DNA of 64,000 nucleotides from Streptomyces sp. VRA16 Mangrove soil (lineage in GTDB: Bacteria > Actinomycetota > Actinomycetes > Streptomycetales > Streptomycetaceae): assembly GCF_017377775.1 (NCBI RefSeq), contig NZ_JAFVLN010000003.1, positions 372,001 through 436,000 of the forward strand, given 5' to 3'. The notes below the pieces were generated by a model. It did no database searches, was not told the origin of the DNA, and was given only the letters and a program-made list of their open reading frames with translations. Positions 24,331 through 33,286 of this stretch are shown here, one piece after another. Both the position numbers and the translations under genes were made by a program. Within the stretch, counting starts at the first letter, position 1, and the number at the start of each line of letters is the position of its first letter.

Positions 24331-25815
24331 GTGCCCCACCCCCTCACCGAGATCCTCGTCGCGGGTCGGTGGCGCCGCGGCGGCGGCGAGCCCGTCGACA
24401 CCGTCGACCCGGCCACCGGCCGGGTCATCGCCACGGTGCACTCCGCTTCGGCCGACGAGGTCGACGAGGCGGCACGGGCCGCGGCGCGGGCCGCGGCCGA
24501 CCCGGCCTGGCGGGATCTGCTCCCCCACCAGCGGGCCCGACTCCTGCACCGCATCGCGGAGTTGACGGAGGAGGCCGCCGACGAGCTGGCCGCGACGCAG
24601 ACCGCGGACACCGGCAAGACCCTCGCCGAGACCAAGGCGCTGGCGCTCAGCGCCGCCGGGACGTTCCGCTACCTGGCGGCCGCCCTGGAAACCGCGGAGG
24701 ACGCCCTCACGCCCTCGCGCGGCGCGTACGTCACGATGAGCGTGCACGAGCCGATCGGTGTCGTCGGCGCCATCAACCCGTGGAACTCCCCCGTCGCGAG
24801 CGACGCGCAGAAGATCGCTCCGGCGCTCGCCGCGGGCAACGCCGTGCTGCTCAAGCCGGCCGCCTGGACCCCGCTCGTCTCCCTCGCGCTCGGCCGTCTC
24901 ATCACCCGCGCCCTGGACGAATTCGGCCTGCCCACCGCGCTGTTGTCGGTCCTGCCGGGCAGCGGGCGGGTGGTCGGCGACGCGGTCGTCCGACATCCGC
25001 TGGTCGGCCGGATCGGCTTCACCGGCGGCACCGAGACCGGCCGCTCCATCGCCGGGATCGCCGCCCAGAAGCTGATCCCGGCCTCCCTCGAACTGGGCGG
25101 CAAGTCGCCGACGATCGTGCGGGCGGACGCCGACATCGAACAGGCCCTCGCGGGTGTGATGTTCGGGATCTTCTCCTCCAGCGGGCAGTCCTGCATCGCC
25201 GGTTCGCGGCTGTTCGTGGCGCGGGAGATCCATGACGAGTTCGTCGGTGAACTCGTCGCCCGGGTGCGGAAGCTGCGCGTCGGTCCCGGCACCGCGCCGG
25301 ACACCCAGGTGGGCCCCCTCGTCCACCACCGGCACCGGGACTCGGTCGCCGCGTACGTGGACCTGGCCCGCTCGGAGGGCGCCGAGGTGCTGTGCGGCGG
25401 CTCCTCGCCCGACGGACCCGGGTACGCGGACGGCGCGTACTACCTGCCGACCGTCCTCACCGGCCTGCCGAACTCCTCGCGCACCTGCCAGGAGGAGATC
25501 TTCGGCCCGGTCCTGGTCACCCTGCCGTACGACGACGAGGACGACCTGGTCGAGCAGGCCAACGACTCCGTGTACGGCCTTGCCTGCGGGATCTGGACCC
25601 GTGACCACCGGGCGGCCTGGCGTCTTGCCCGCCGGATCGACGCGGGCACCGTCTGGATCAACACGTACAAGCAGTTCAGCGCGTCCACCCCGTTCAGCGG
25701 GATGAAGGACAGCGGGCTCGGCACGGAGAAGGGCCGGGACGCCATCCGCGCCTACCAGCGCCAGAAGTCCCTCTACTGGGGCACCTCAGATTCCCCGCTT
25801 CCCTGGGCCAACTGA
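24331..25815 (+). CDS. Aldehyde dehydrogenase
   Basis: 494-aa NAD(P)-dependent ALDH. INPWNSPVASDAQKIAPALA is the cofactor/substrate loop, ELGGKSPTIV carries the catalytic Glu, and SSGQSCIAGSRL the nucleophilic Cys; EEIFGPVL and FGGxK-like FSGMKDSGLG near the end are intact. GTG start at 24331. First gene of a long + strand operon; its role in the pathway is probably oxidation of an aldehyde released after ring cleavage. Confidence 0.92.
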   Translation: MPHPLTEILVAGRWRRGGGEPVDTVDPATGRVIATVHSASADEVDEAARAAARAAADPAWRDLLPHQRARLLHRIAELTEEAADELAATQTADTGKTLAETKALALSAAGTFRYLAAALETAEDALTPSRGAYVTMSVHEPIGVVGAINPWNSPVASDAQKIAPALAAGNAVLLKPAAWTPLVSLALGRLITRALDEFGLPTALLSVLPGSGRVVGDAVVRHPLVGRIGFTGGTETGRSIAGIAAQKLIPASLELGGKSPTIVRADADIEQALAGVMFGIFSSSGQSCIAGSRLFVAREIHDEFVGELVARVRKLRVGPGTAPDTQVGPLVHHRHRDSVAAYVDLARSEGAEVLCGGSSPDGPGYADGAYYLPTVLTGLPNSSRTCQEEIFGPVLVTLPYDDEDDLVEQANDSVYGLACGIWTRDHRAAWRLARRIDAGTVWINTYKQFSASTPFSGMKDSGLGTEKGRDAIRAYQRQKSLYWGTSDSPLPWAN

Positions 25816-25837
25816 CCACCCACTCAACGGAGTTGTG

Positions 25838-26764
25838 ATGTCCCACCCCTCCCCTGCGTCGACGACCGCGCCGATCGCCCGGCTGCGCGCGCTGCGCTCC
25901 GTCGAACTGCTCACGCCGTCCTTCGCCGAGGCGACCGACTTCTACGAGGACGCGTGGGGCCTGGAGATCGTCGAGTCCGAGCACAGCGCGAGCTGGCTGC
26001 GCGGCACCGGCGACGAGCACCACGCCCTGCAGCTGACCCGCTCCGAGCGCACCGGCCTCGGCCGGCTGGTCTTCGCCGTCGCCACGCCCGCCGAGATCGA
26101 CGAGGCGGCCCGCCGGCTCGAAGCGCGCGGCATCGTGCCCCTGGCGGGCCCGGGACCGCTCGACCAGGTCGGCGGCGGCTACGGCCTGAGGTTCCACGAC
26201 CACGAGGGCCGCCTCATCGAGCTCTCCGCGGACACCTGGGCGGTCGCGCCGCGCGGCCGGGACGCCGCCGTGCCCGTCGGCGTCACCCACACCGTGCTCA
26301 ACACCCCCAACATCGACGCCGCGGTCGCCTTCTACTGCGACGTCCTCGGCCTGCGCGTCTCCGACTGGTCCGAGCACCAGATGGCGTTCCTGCGCTGCAA
26401 CGCCGACCACCACTGCATCGCGTTCAACCAGGCCGAGTGGGTCTCCCTCAACCACGTGGCGTACGAGATGAGTTCGGCCGACCACTTCATGCGGGGCCTG
26501 GGCCGGCTGCGCCACCACGGCGTCGTGCCGCAGTGGGGCCCGGGGCGGCACGGCCCCGGCAACAACACCTTCTCCTACTTCACCGACCCGACCGGCCTGG
26601 TCTGCGAGTACACCTCCGAGATCGCGCAGGTCGTCGAGGACCGGTGGATCGCCAAGGTGTGGCGGCGGGTGCCCGAGCTGTCCGACCTGTGGGGCACGGC
26701 GGGGCCGCCGTCGAAGGAGATCCGCTGTCACATGGCCGGCAACCCGGAAGGACCCCTCTCATGA
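25838..26764 (+). CDS. VOC-family extradiol dioxygenase-like protein
   Basis: 308 aa with two vicinal-oxygen-chelate modules. The N-terminal module spans residues ~10-130; the C-terminal, catalytic-type module has GVTHTVLNTPNIDAAVAFY, NHVAYEM and VCEYTSE, which supply the His-His-Glu metal site of type-I extradiol dioxygenases (2,3-dihydroxybiphenyl/catechol 2,3-dioxygenase group). GGAG 5 nt before ATG 25838 (a GTG three bases upstream is also possible). The stop overlaps the next ATG by 4 bp. Probable ring-cleaving enzyme of the cluster. Confidence 0.85.
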   Translation: MSHPSPASTTAPIARLRALRSVELLTPSFAEATDFYEDAWGLEIVESEHSASWLRGTGDEHHALQLTRSERTGLGRLVFAVATPAEIDEAARRLEARGIVPLAGPGPLDQVGGGYGLRFHDHEGRLIELSADTWAVAPRGRDAAVPVGVTHTVLNTPNIDAAVAFYCDVLGLRVSDWSEHQMAFLRCNADHHCIAFNQAEWVSLNHVAYEMSSADHFMRGLGRLRHHGVVPQWGPGRHGPGNNTFSYFTDPTGLVCEYTSEIAQVVEDRWIAKVWRRVPELSDLWGTAGPPSKEIRCHMAGNPEGPLS

Positions 26765-27558
26765 GCAGCACGCTGAAGGTCGGACTCGTCGGCTGGGGCG
26801 CCATCGGCCGCGTCGTCGGCACCGCCCTCGCCCAGGGCGACGTCCAGGGCGCCGAGCTGACGTGCATCGTCGACAACCGCCCGCTCGGCGAGGCGTCGCC
26901 CGCCCCGCAGGTCGCCTTCGAGGAGGCGATCGAGCGCTGCGACCTGGTCGTGGAGGCAGCGGGCCAGGGTGTCGTACGGGAATGGGGCGAGCGCGTCCTG
27001 GCCGCGGGCACCGATCTGCTCGTGGCGTCGACCGGGGCGCTCACCGACGAGGAGCTGGCGAAGCGACTGCTCACGGCCGGGCCCGGCCGGGTGTACTTCA
27101 CCGGCGGCGCGGTCGGCGGCCTCGATCTGCTCCAGGCCGTGCGCGCCCTGGGCCCGCTCGACGAGGTGCGCCTCACCACCACCAAGCTGCCGTCCACCCT
27201 CGAACAGCCGTGGATGGACGAGGAGTTGCTGGAGCGGATGCGTGCGGCGTCCGGTCCGGTGGAGGTGATGAGCGGCACGGCGCGCGACGTGCCGGTGAAG
27301 TTCCCCAAGTCGACGAACGTCGCGGCCTCGGTCGCCCTCGCCGTCGGCGACCTGGACGCTGTGCGGGTCCGGGTCGTCGCGGATCCCGGGGCCACCCTCA
27401 CCCGGCATGTCGTCGAGGCGTCCGGGGAGCACGGCGCGTACCGCTTCGAGGTCGCCCACCGCCCCGACCCGGGCAACCCGGCGACCAGCCAGGTCGTCCC
27501 GTACGCGGTGCTGCGTTCGCTCGCGGCGCTCGCCGGACGGTCGGGGCAGATCCTGTGA
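26761..27558 (+). CDS. Aspartate-dehydrogenase-like NAD(P) enzyme (DUF108)
   Basis: 265 aa. Rossmann loop KVGLVGWGAIGRVVGTAL at the N-terminus; mid-region VVEAAGQGVVREWGERVL and VASTGALTDEEL; C-terminal DUF108 core LTTTKLPSTLE, VKFPKSTNVAASVALAV and PGATLTRHVVEASGEHG. Family members include L-aspartate dehydrogenase of NAD synthesis (NadX), but no nadA/nadC lies here. In a catabolic cluster it more likely acts on a pathway imine or amino-acid intermediate. Translationally coupled on both sides (4-bp overlaps). Confidence 0.85.
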   Translation: MSSTLKVGLVGWGAIGRVVGTALAQGDVQGAELTCIVDNRPLGEASPAPQVAFEEAIERCDLVVEAAGQGVVREWGERVLAAGTDLLVASTGALTDEELAKRLLTAGPGRVYFTGGAVGGLDLLQAVRALGPLDEVRLTTTKLPSTLEQPWMDEELLERMRAASGPVEVMSGTARDVPVKFPKSTNVAASVALAVGDLDAVRVRVVADPGATLTRHVVEASGEHGAYRFEVAHRPDPGNPATSQVVPYAVLRSLAALAGRSGQIL

Positions 27559-28379
27559 GCCGCCTCGAAGCGGCCGCAGGTCCCGCCATCCATGTGGAGA
27601 CGGCCGGACGGGAGGGCCGCCCCCTGCTGCTCTGCCTGCACGGCATCGGCTCCTCGTCGGCGGCCTTCGCACCGCAGCTCGCCGGGCTCTCGGAGCATGT
27701 GCGGGTCGTGGCGTGGGACGCGCCGGGGTACGCCGATTCGGCTGATCCGGACGGCCCGTTGGACCTCGACGGGTTCGCCGACGCGGCCGCCGACGTGATC
27801 CGCGCGCACGGGACGTCGGCGCACGTGCTCGGCGTCTCCTGGGGCGGCGTGATCGCGCTGCGGCTCGCCACCCGCCACCCGGAGCTCGTCGACTCCCTGA
27901 TCGTCGCGGACTCCAGCGTCGGTTCCGGCACCGACGAGGCGAAGGCGGCCGGGATGCGGGCGCGCGCCACGGAGCTGGCCGAGCTCGGGCCGCGGGCCTT
28001 CGCCGAGAAGCGCGGCCCGCGCCTCGTCTCGGACCTCGCGGACCCGGCGCTGGTCCAGCGGGTCGTCGACACCATGGCCGGCTCGGTCCGGCTGCCCGGC
28101 TACGGGTACGCCGCCGAGGCCATGGCCGGCGCCGATCTGCGCCCCGAACTGGCCGCCGTCGCCGCGCCCACGCTCGTCGTGTGCGGCGACCGCGACACGG
28201 TCACCGGCGCCGAGGCCTCCCAGGTCATCGCCGGGGGCCTGCACAAGACCGCCTACGTGATCGTCAAGGACGCCGGTCACCTGGCCAACCAGGAACAGCC
28301 CGAGCGGTTCAACGCCTGGGTCCTGTCCCATCTGCACATCGTCACCAACTCCCGCACGCAGCGGGCACGGAAGGGCTGA
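27555..28379 (+). CDS. Alpha/beta hydrolase, probable meta-cleavage product hydrolase
   Basis: 274 aa. LCLHGIGSSSAAFAPQL (oxyanion region), nucleophile elbow GVSWGG, acid VCGDRDTVTGAEA and catalytic His in KDAGHLANQEQP. The SWG elbow is unusual against the common SMG/SYG. Its position next to a VOC dioxygenase suggests hydrolytic C-C bond cleavage of a ring-opened product, as by BphD/MhpC-type enzymes. GTG start at 27555 overlaps the upstream stop. Confidence 0.82.
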   Translation: MSRLEAAAGPAIHVETAGREGRPLLLCLHGIGSSSAAFAPQLAGLSEHVRVVAWDAPGYADSADPDGPLDLDGFADAAADVIRAHGTSAHVLGVSWGGVIALRLATRHPELVDSLIVADSSVGSGTDEAKAAGMRARATELAELGPRAFAEKRGPRLVSDLADPALVQRVVDTMAGSVRLPGYGYAAEAMAGADLRPELAAVAAPTLVVCGDRDTVTGAEASQVIAGGLHKTAYVIVKDAGHLANQEQPERFNAWVLSHLHIVTNSRTQRARKG

Positions 28380-28384
28380 TCACC

Positions 28385-28906
28385 ATGCCTCTGACCACCA
28401 CCGAGTACGACAACGGCGGCGACCTCGGCGCGTACACCGACTCGCTCATCGCCACGAAGGAATCGCGCGTCGCCGACTTCGACACGCTCTCCTTCCAGGA
28501 GAAGGCGGGCCCGCAGTACCGCCGCGGCCAGATCCGCTACGTCGGCTCCGGCGCCACCGGCAACCACGAGGGCGACAAGCGGATCATCCCGTCCGGCGGC
28601 TTCACGTTCTCCAACATGCTGCTGCAGCCCGGCGCCGAGGGCCCGGCCCACACCCACCACGACGTCGAGGAGGCCTTCTTCGTCCTGGAGGGCCAGGTCC
28701 GCGTGGGCATCCACCGCGGCCCCGACGAGGTCGAGTACCGCACCCTCGGCTACCGCGACATGATCGTGGTGCCCGCCGGTGTGACCCGCTCGCTGAAGAA
28801 CGAGGGCGACACGGACGCCCTGTTCTGCGTCGTCATCGGCACGCAGAAGCCGCAGGTCCCGTCGTACCCCGAGTACTCGCCGATGCACGGCGTCACCCGT
28901 GACTGA
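28385..28906 (+). CDS. Cupin-domain protein
   Basis: 173 aa with one cupin core: PGAEGPAHTHHDVEEAFFVLEG (motif 1, with His/His/Glu metal ligands) and GYRDMIVVPAGVTRSLKN (motif 2). The extra N-terminal 80 residues include GQIRYVGSGATGNH. Small cupins in catabolic clusters can be isomerases, decarboxylases, dioxygenases or accessory proteins; I cannot tell which. It starts 5 nt after the hydrolase stop and overlaps the SDR start by 8 bp. Confidence 0.82.
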   Translation: MPLTTTEYDNGGDLGAYTDSLIATKESRVADFDTLSFQEKAGPQYRRGQIRYVGSGATGNHEGDKRIIPSGGFTFSNMLLQPGAEGPAHTHHDVEEAFFVLEGQVRVGIHRGPDEVEYRTLGYRDMIVVPAGVTRSLKNEGDTDALFCVVIGTQKPQVPSYPEYSPMHGVTRD

Positions 28907-29654
28907 CGCGTCCCCCGATGACGTGCGCACGGTCGTCGTGACCGGGGCGGGCCGTGGCCTGGGACGGGCCATGGCCCGCCGGGCCGGCGCCGACGGCTTC
29001 CGGGTCGTCGTCGCCGAGCTCGACACCGGGCGCGGCGCACGGGCGGCCGAGGAGCTGCGGGCCGAGGGGATCGACGCGCACTTCGTGCGCTGCGACGTCG
29101 CGGACCCGGCCTCGGTCGACGAACTCGCGGCGTTCGTCCGGGACTTGGGGCCGCTGTACGGCCTCGTGAACAACGCGGCCCTCGCCAACGGCGTCGGCGG
29201 CAGGGAGTTCCAGGACATCGACATCGAGGTCTGGGACCGGCTGATGACCGTCAACGCGCGCGGCCCGTGGCTCGTCGCGAAGGCGCTGCACCCGCTGTTC
29301 GGCCCGGCCGGCCGGATCGTGAACATCGCCTCCGACGCGGCCCTGTACGGCTCTCCGCGGCTCGCGCACTACATCGCCTCCAAGGGCGCCGTGATCGCGC
29401 TGACCCGGGCCATGGCCCGCGAGCTGGGCGAGCGCGGCATCACCGTGAACGCGCTGGCGCCCGGCCTGACCGAGTGCGAGGCGACCGAGACGGTGCCCGA
29501 GGAGCGGCACGGCCTGTACGCCGCGAACCGGGCGATCTCCCGGCCGCAGCAGCCCGACGACCTCGTCGGCCTCGCCGCCTTCCTCCTCTCGGAGGAGTCC
29601 CGCTATCTGACCGGACAGGTGATCGCCGTCAACGGCGGCTTCACCATGAACTGA
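28899..29654 (+). CDS. Short-chain dehydrogenase/reductase
   Basis: 251-aa classical SDR with an intact core: cofactor loop TGAGRGLGRAMA, VNNAAL, catalytic Ser in NIASDAAL and Tyr/Lys in YIASKGAV. GLTECEATETVPEE lies in the substrate loop, and it ends VIAVNGGFTMN. GTG start inside the end of the cupin gene. Together with the second SDR it forms a pair; only this one has the catalytic residues. Confidence 0.9.
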   Translation: MTDASPDDVRTVVVTGAGRGLGRAMARRAGADGFRVVVAELDTGRGARAAEELRAEGIDAHFVRCDVADPASVDELAAFVRDLGPLYGLVNNAALANGVGGREFQDIDIEVWDRLMTVNARGPWLVAKALHPLFGPAGRIVNIASDAALYGSPRLAHYIASKGAVIALTRAMARELGERGITVNALAPGLTECEATETVPEERHGLYAANRAISRPQQPDDLVGLAAFLLSEESRYLTGQVIAVNGGFTMN

Positions 29655-29673
29655 CCTTCTGGAGTAGTGAGTT

Positions 29674-30450
29674 ATGGATCTGGGCCTCGCCGACCGGACC
29701 TATGTGGTCACCGGAGGCAGCTCGGGCGTCGGCCTGGCCACGGTCCGCGCCCTGCTCGACGAGGGCGCGAACGTCGCCACCTGCGGACGTGACGCCGAAC
29801 GCCTCGACCGCATCGGCGCGCACGACCGTCTCTTCACCGCCGTGTGCGACGTCCGCGACGCGGCCGCCGTGCGCGATTTCGTCGGCGCCGGTGCCGAGCG
29901 GTTCGGCGGGCGCCTCGACGGGCTCGTCAACAACGCCGGACAGTCCCGGATGAAGCGGCTCGACGAGACGACCGAGGACGACTGGCGCGACGAGCTGGAG
30001 CTGAAGTTCGCGGGCGTGCTCGGCCCGGTGCAGGCCGCGCGGAAGTACCTGAGCGCGTCCGACGCGGCGTCGGTCGTGAACGTCAACGCGGTCCTCGCCA
30101 AGCAGCCCGAGCCGCGGCTCATCACCACGAGCGCCGCCCGCGCGGGCATCCTCAACCTGTCCAAGTCCCTGGCCACCGAACTGGCTTCGGACGGCATCCG
30201 CGTCAACTCGGTGTGCCTCGGGCTCATCGACACCGGGCAGTGGACGCGCCGGCACGCCGCCGCCGACTCGGGCCTGTCCTACGACGACTGGCAGGCGGAG
30301 CTCGCCGCCGACCGTGGCGTCGCGCTCGGCCGGCTCGGCCGGGCCGAGGAGGTCGCCTACGCGATCCTCGCGCTGCTCGCGCCACGCGCCTCGTACATCA
30401 CTGGAACCAGCATCGACGTCTGCGGCGGAGTCGGCCGCGGCATCCTCTGA
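29674..30450 (+). CDS. SDR-fold protein lacking the catalytic triad
   Basis: 258 aa with an SDR fold: TGGSSGVGLATVRAL and VNNAGQSRM match the cofactor site. At the active site it reads VNVNAVLA where Ser-Ser is expected, and LITTSAARAG where YxxxK is expected: Ser, Tyr and Lys are replaced by Ala, Thr and Arg. An SDR subgroup with this TSAAR pattern exists, so the fold may bind NAD(P) but use other chemistry, or serve as a partner of the first SDR. ATG 29674 with GGAG upstream. Confidence 0.85.
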   Translation: MDLGLADRTYVVTGGSSGVGLATVRALLDEGANVATCGRDAERLDRIGAHDRLFTAVCDVRDAAAVRDFVGAGAERFGGRLDGLVNNAGQSRMKRLDETTEDDWRDELELKFAGVLGPVQAARKYLSASDAASVVNVNAVLAKQPEPRLITTSAARAGILNLSKSLATELASDGIRVNSVCLGLIDTGQWTRRHAAADSGLSYDDWQAELAADRGVALGRLGRAEEVAYAILALLAPRASYITGTSIDVCGGVGRGIL

Positions 30451-30459
30451 GGAGTTCGC

Positions 30460-32076
30460 ATGCAGTACGCCAATGGAGGCGACCTGCTCGTCGCCGTCCT
30501 GAAGGAACTGGGCGTCGACACGGTCTTCGGGATCGTCTCCGTACACAATCTGCCGCTGGTCGAGGCGGTCGACCGCGAGCTGCGGTTCGTGCCCGTACGG
30601 CACGAGGCGAGCGCCGTGAACGCCGCCGACGCCTACGGGCGGGCCCGCGGCTCCCTCGGCTGCGCGCTCACCTCGACCGGGACGGGCGCGGGCAACGCGG
30701 CCGGCTCGCTCATCGAGGCGCTCGCGTCGGGCACGTCCGTGCTGCACGTCACCGGACAGGTCGAGAGCCAGTTCCTGGGCAGCGGGCGGGGGTTCATCCA
30801 CGAGACCAAGGACCAGCTCGGGATGCTGACCGCCGTCTCCTGCCACGCGGCCACGGTGCCGTCCGCCGACGCGGCGGGCCGGGTGCTGCGCGAGGCGGCC
30901 CGCGCGGCGCTGGCCGCGCCGGGCGGGCCGGCGAGCGTGGAATGGCCGATCGACCTTCAGTACGCGGCCCAGACGGACACGCCGGCCGAGGCACCGGAGG
31001 CCGTCGTGACGGCACCCGAACTCGGCGGCGCAGCAGCCCTATTGAGTGCCGCGGAGCGCCCCCTGATCTGGGCCGGAGGCGGCGCCACCAAAGCTCGTAC
31101 CGAACTCGCGGCGCTCGTCGAGGCGACCGGCGCCGGGCTCATCACCTCCAACTCCGGGCGTGGCGCGGTACCCGAGGACCACCCGCAGGTCATCGGCAAC
31201 TTCGCCACCACCCCCGCGGTGCGCGCCCTCCTCGCGGACGCCGATCTGCTGCTCACGGTCGGCACCCACTTCCGGTCGAACGAGACCGCCGACTACGGGC
31301 TCGAACTCCCCGCAGCCCACCTGCAGATCGACATCGACGCGGCCGCGCTGGGCCGCGTCTACCCGGCCGTGCACGCCCTGCACGGCGACGCCGCCGCCAC
31401 GCTCGGCGCCCTCCTCCCGCACGCCCGTGAGGCCGACCCGGAGTGGACGCGCCGCGTCACCCAGGTCCGTACGGACGTCCGCGCCACGCTGCACGACACC
31501 ATCGGCCCGCAGGCCGCGATCTGCGACGCGCTGCGCGCCGCGCTCCCCCGGGACGCGGTCGTCGCCCGTGACGTGACGATCGCCTCCAGCAGCTGGGGCA
31601 ACCGGCTCCTGGAGATGTACGACCCGAAGGCCAACGTGTTCCCGCGCGGCGGCGGCATCGGGCAGGGCCTCGGCATGGGCATCGGCGCCGCGCTCGCCGA
31701 CCCCGGGCGGCCCACGGTCGTCATCGCGGGCGACGGCGGGCTCGCCGTGCACCTCGGCGAGCTGCTCACCGTCGCCCAGGAGCGGCCCTGGCTCACCCTG
31801 CTGGTCTTCAACGACGGCGGCTACGGGGTGCTGCGCAACATGCAGGACCGGTACGGGGAGCGCCGCTCCGGCGTCGACCTGACCACGCCCGACTTCGAAC
31901 TCCTCGCCCGTGCCTGCCGGTTGCCGTACCTGCGGATCGCGGACGCCGAGCACGCCGCGCCGGTCATCAACGAGGCCGTCGCCTCCGACGGGCCCGTGCT
32001 CGTCGAGGTGGACCTGGCGGCGCTCGGCCCGATGAAGAACCCGTTCACCCCGCCCGTCAAGATCCCCGCCGCGTAG
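30460..32076 (+). CDS. Thiamine-diphosphate-binding enzyme
   Basis: 538 aa, three-domain ThDP enzyme of the acetolactate synthase/benzoylformate decarboxylase group. The catalytic Glu is in VRHEASAVNAADAYGRA; the central domain has GGGATKARTELAAL; the ThDP/Mg site is AGDGGLAVHLGEL with NDGGYGVLRNMQ. Members decarboxylate 2-oxo acids or carboligate; in a ring-cleavage pathway it could act on a 2-oxo-acid product. Starts 9 nt after the SDR. Confidence 0.87.
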   Translation: MQYANGGDLLVAVLKELGVDTVFGIVSVHNLPLVEAVDRELRFVPVRHEASAVNAADAYGRARGSLGCALTSTGTGAGNAAGSLIEALASGTSVLHVTGQVESQFLGSGRGFIHETKDQLGMLTAVSCHAATVPSADAAGRVLREAARAALAAPGGPASVEWPIDLQYAAQTDTPAEAPEAVVTAPELGGAAALLSAAERPLIWAGGGATKARTELAALVEATGAGLITSNSGRGAVPEDHPQVIGNFATTPAVRALLADADLLLTVGTHFRSNETADYGLELPAAHLQIDIDAAALGRVYPAVHALHGDAAATLGALLPHAREADPEWTRRVTQVRTDVRATLHDTIGPQAAICDALRAALPRDAVVARDVTIASSSWGNRLLEMYDPKANVFPRGGGIGQGLGMGIGAALADPGRPTVVIAGDGGLAVHLGELLTVAQERPWLTLLVFNDGGYGVLRNMQDRYGERRSGVDLTTPDFELLARACRLPYLRIADAEHAAPVINEAVASDGPVLVEVDLAALGPMKNPFTPPVKIPAA

Positions 32077-32088
32077 GGAGGCCCCACC

Positions 32089-33033
32089 ATGACCGAGTCG
32101 GAGCGCCGACTGGAGCTGCTGGTCAGGCGGATGACCTGGGAGGCCGACGGCGTCCTGTCCGTCGAGCTCACCCATCCCGACGGCAAGCCGCTGCCGGCCT
32201 GGGCGCCGGGCGCCCACATCGACGTCCACGTGGGCGGGCAGATCCGCCAGTACAGCCTGTGCGGCGACCCGGCGACCCCGTGCACGTACCGCATCGGTGT
32301 CCTCAACGAGCCGTCGTCGCGCGGCGGTTCGCGCCATGTGCACACCGCCCTGCGCCCCGGGCAGCGGATCACCGTGTCCGAGCCGCGCAACCACTTCGCC
32401 CTGGAGCAGTCCGCGGCGTACGTGTTCGTCGCGGGCGGCATCGGCATCACGCCGATCCTCGCGATGGCCCGTGAGGCCGCCCGGAGCGGGGCGCGCTGGC
32501 GCCTGGTGTACGGCGGACGCGGGCGGGCCTCCATGGCCTTCACCGACGAACTGGCCGCGCTGGGCGGCGACGTGACGCTCGTACCGCAGGACGAGCTGGG
32601 CCACATCGACCTCGCGGCGGCCCTCGAAGGACTGTCCGACGACACCCTCGTGTACTGCTGCGGGCCCGAGCCGCTGCTCGCCGCCGTGGAGGCCGCGTGC
32701 CCCGGCGACCGCCTGCGGGTGGAGCGGTTCGCCGCGCCGGTCGTCGAACGGGCCGACGACGACGGGGAGTTCGAGGTCGAATGCCGCACCTCCGGGCTCA
32801 CCCTCACCGTCGGCGCCGACACCTCGATCCTGGAGGCCGCCGAGCAGGCGGGCCTGACCGTCTCCAGCTCCTGCCGCGACGGCATCTGCGGCTCCTGCGA
32901 GACCCGGGTCGTCGACGGCACCCCCGACCACCGCGACTTCCTGCTCTCGGAAGCCGAGCACACCGCGAACGCCTCGATGATGATCTGCGTCTCGCGCTGC
33001 GCCGCCGGCTCCCGGCTCGTCCTCGACCTGTAA
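32089..33033 (+). CDS. Ferredoxin-NAD(P)H reductase of a Rieske oxygenase (VanB-type)
   Basis: 314 aa. FMN/FAD domain with QYSLCGDP, NAD domain with FVAGGIGITPILAM, and a C-terminal plant-type [2Fe-2S] domain with SSCRDGICGSCETRV plus MMICVSRC. This is the phthalate dioxygenase reductase/VanB order (flavin, NAD, 2Fe-2S). Its partner is the Rieske oxygenase encoded 250 bp downstream. Confidence 0.92.
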   Translation: MTESERRLELLVRRMTWEADGVLSVELTHPDGKPLPAWAPGAHIDVHVGGQIRQYSLCGDPATPCTYRIGVLNEPSSRGGSRHVHTALRPGQRITVSEPRNHFALEQSAAYVFVAGGIGITPILAMAREAARSGARWRLVYGGRGRASMAFTDELAALGGDVTLVPQDELGHIDLAAALEGLSDDTLVYCCGPEPLLAAVEAACPGDRLRVERFAAPVVERADDDGEFEVECRTSGLTLTVGADTSILEAAEQAGLTVSSSCRDGICGSCETRVVDGTPDHRDFLLSEAEHTANASMMICVSRCAAGSRLVLDL

Positions 33034-33048
33034 CCCCTGGAGACACAC

Positions 33049-33279
33049 ATGAGCACCGAGACCGACTGGCCGTACCTGGAGATCCACCAGTCCCGGACGC
33101 GCGAGCCGTCGCCGTACGAGCTCAAGCTGGCCGCCACCCTCGAAGAGGTCTTCACCGAGGAAGGCCACGAACTGGCCGACGTCGTACGGGGGCTGAACAC
33201 CCGTCAGGTCCACGCGCCGGACGGTGCCGCCTGGACCGAGGACTCCTTCCGCGCCGAGATGCACCGACTGGGAGCGTGA
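33049..33279 (+). CDS. 76-aa small conserved protein
   Basis: Sits between the reductase and the Rieske oxygenase in the same operon, 15 bp from one and 7 bp from the other. It is acidic, with a likely helical EVFTEEGHELADVVRGLNTRQ and an end like DSFRAEMHRLGA, which resembles the helix-turn-helix of resolvases; I recall such recombinase-like HTH small proteins beside Rieske genes but cannot confirm. Too short to be a recombinase. Function unknown; a regulator or an oxygenase assembly partner are both possible. Confidence 0.7.
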   Translation: MSTETDWPYLEIHQSRTREPSPYELKLAATLEEVFTEEGHELADVVRGLNTRQVHAPDGAAWTEDSFRAEMHRLGA

Positions 33280-33286
33280 CACCACC

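Noticed and set aside
27555..28379. Haloalkane dehalogenase
   Set aside because: The nucleophile is Ser (GVSWGG), not Asp.
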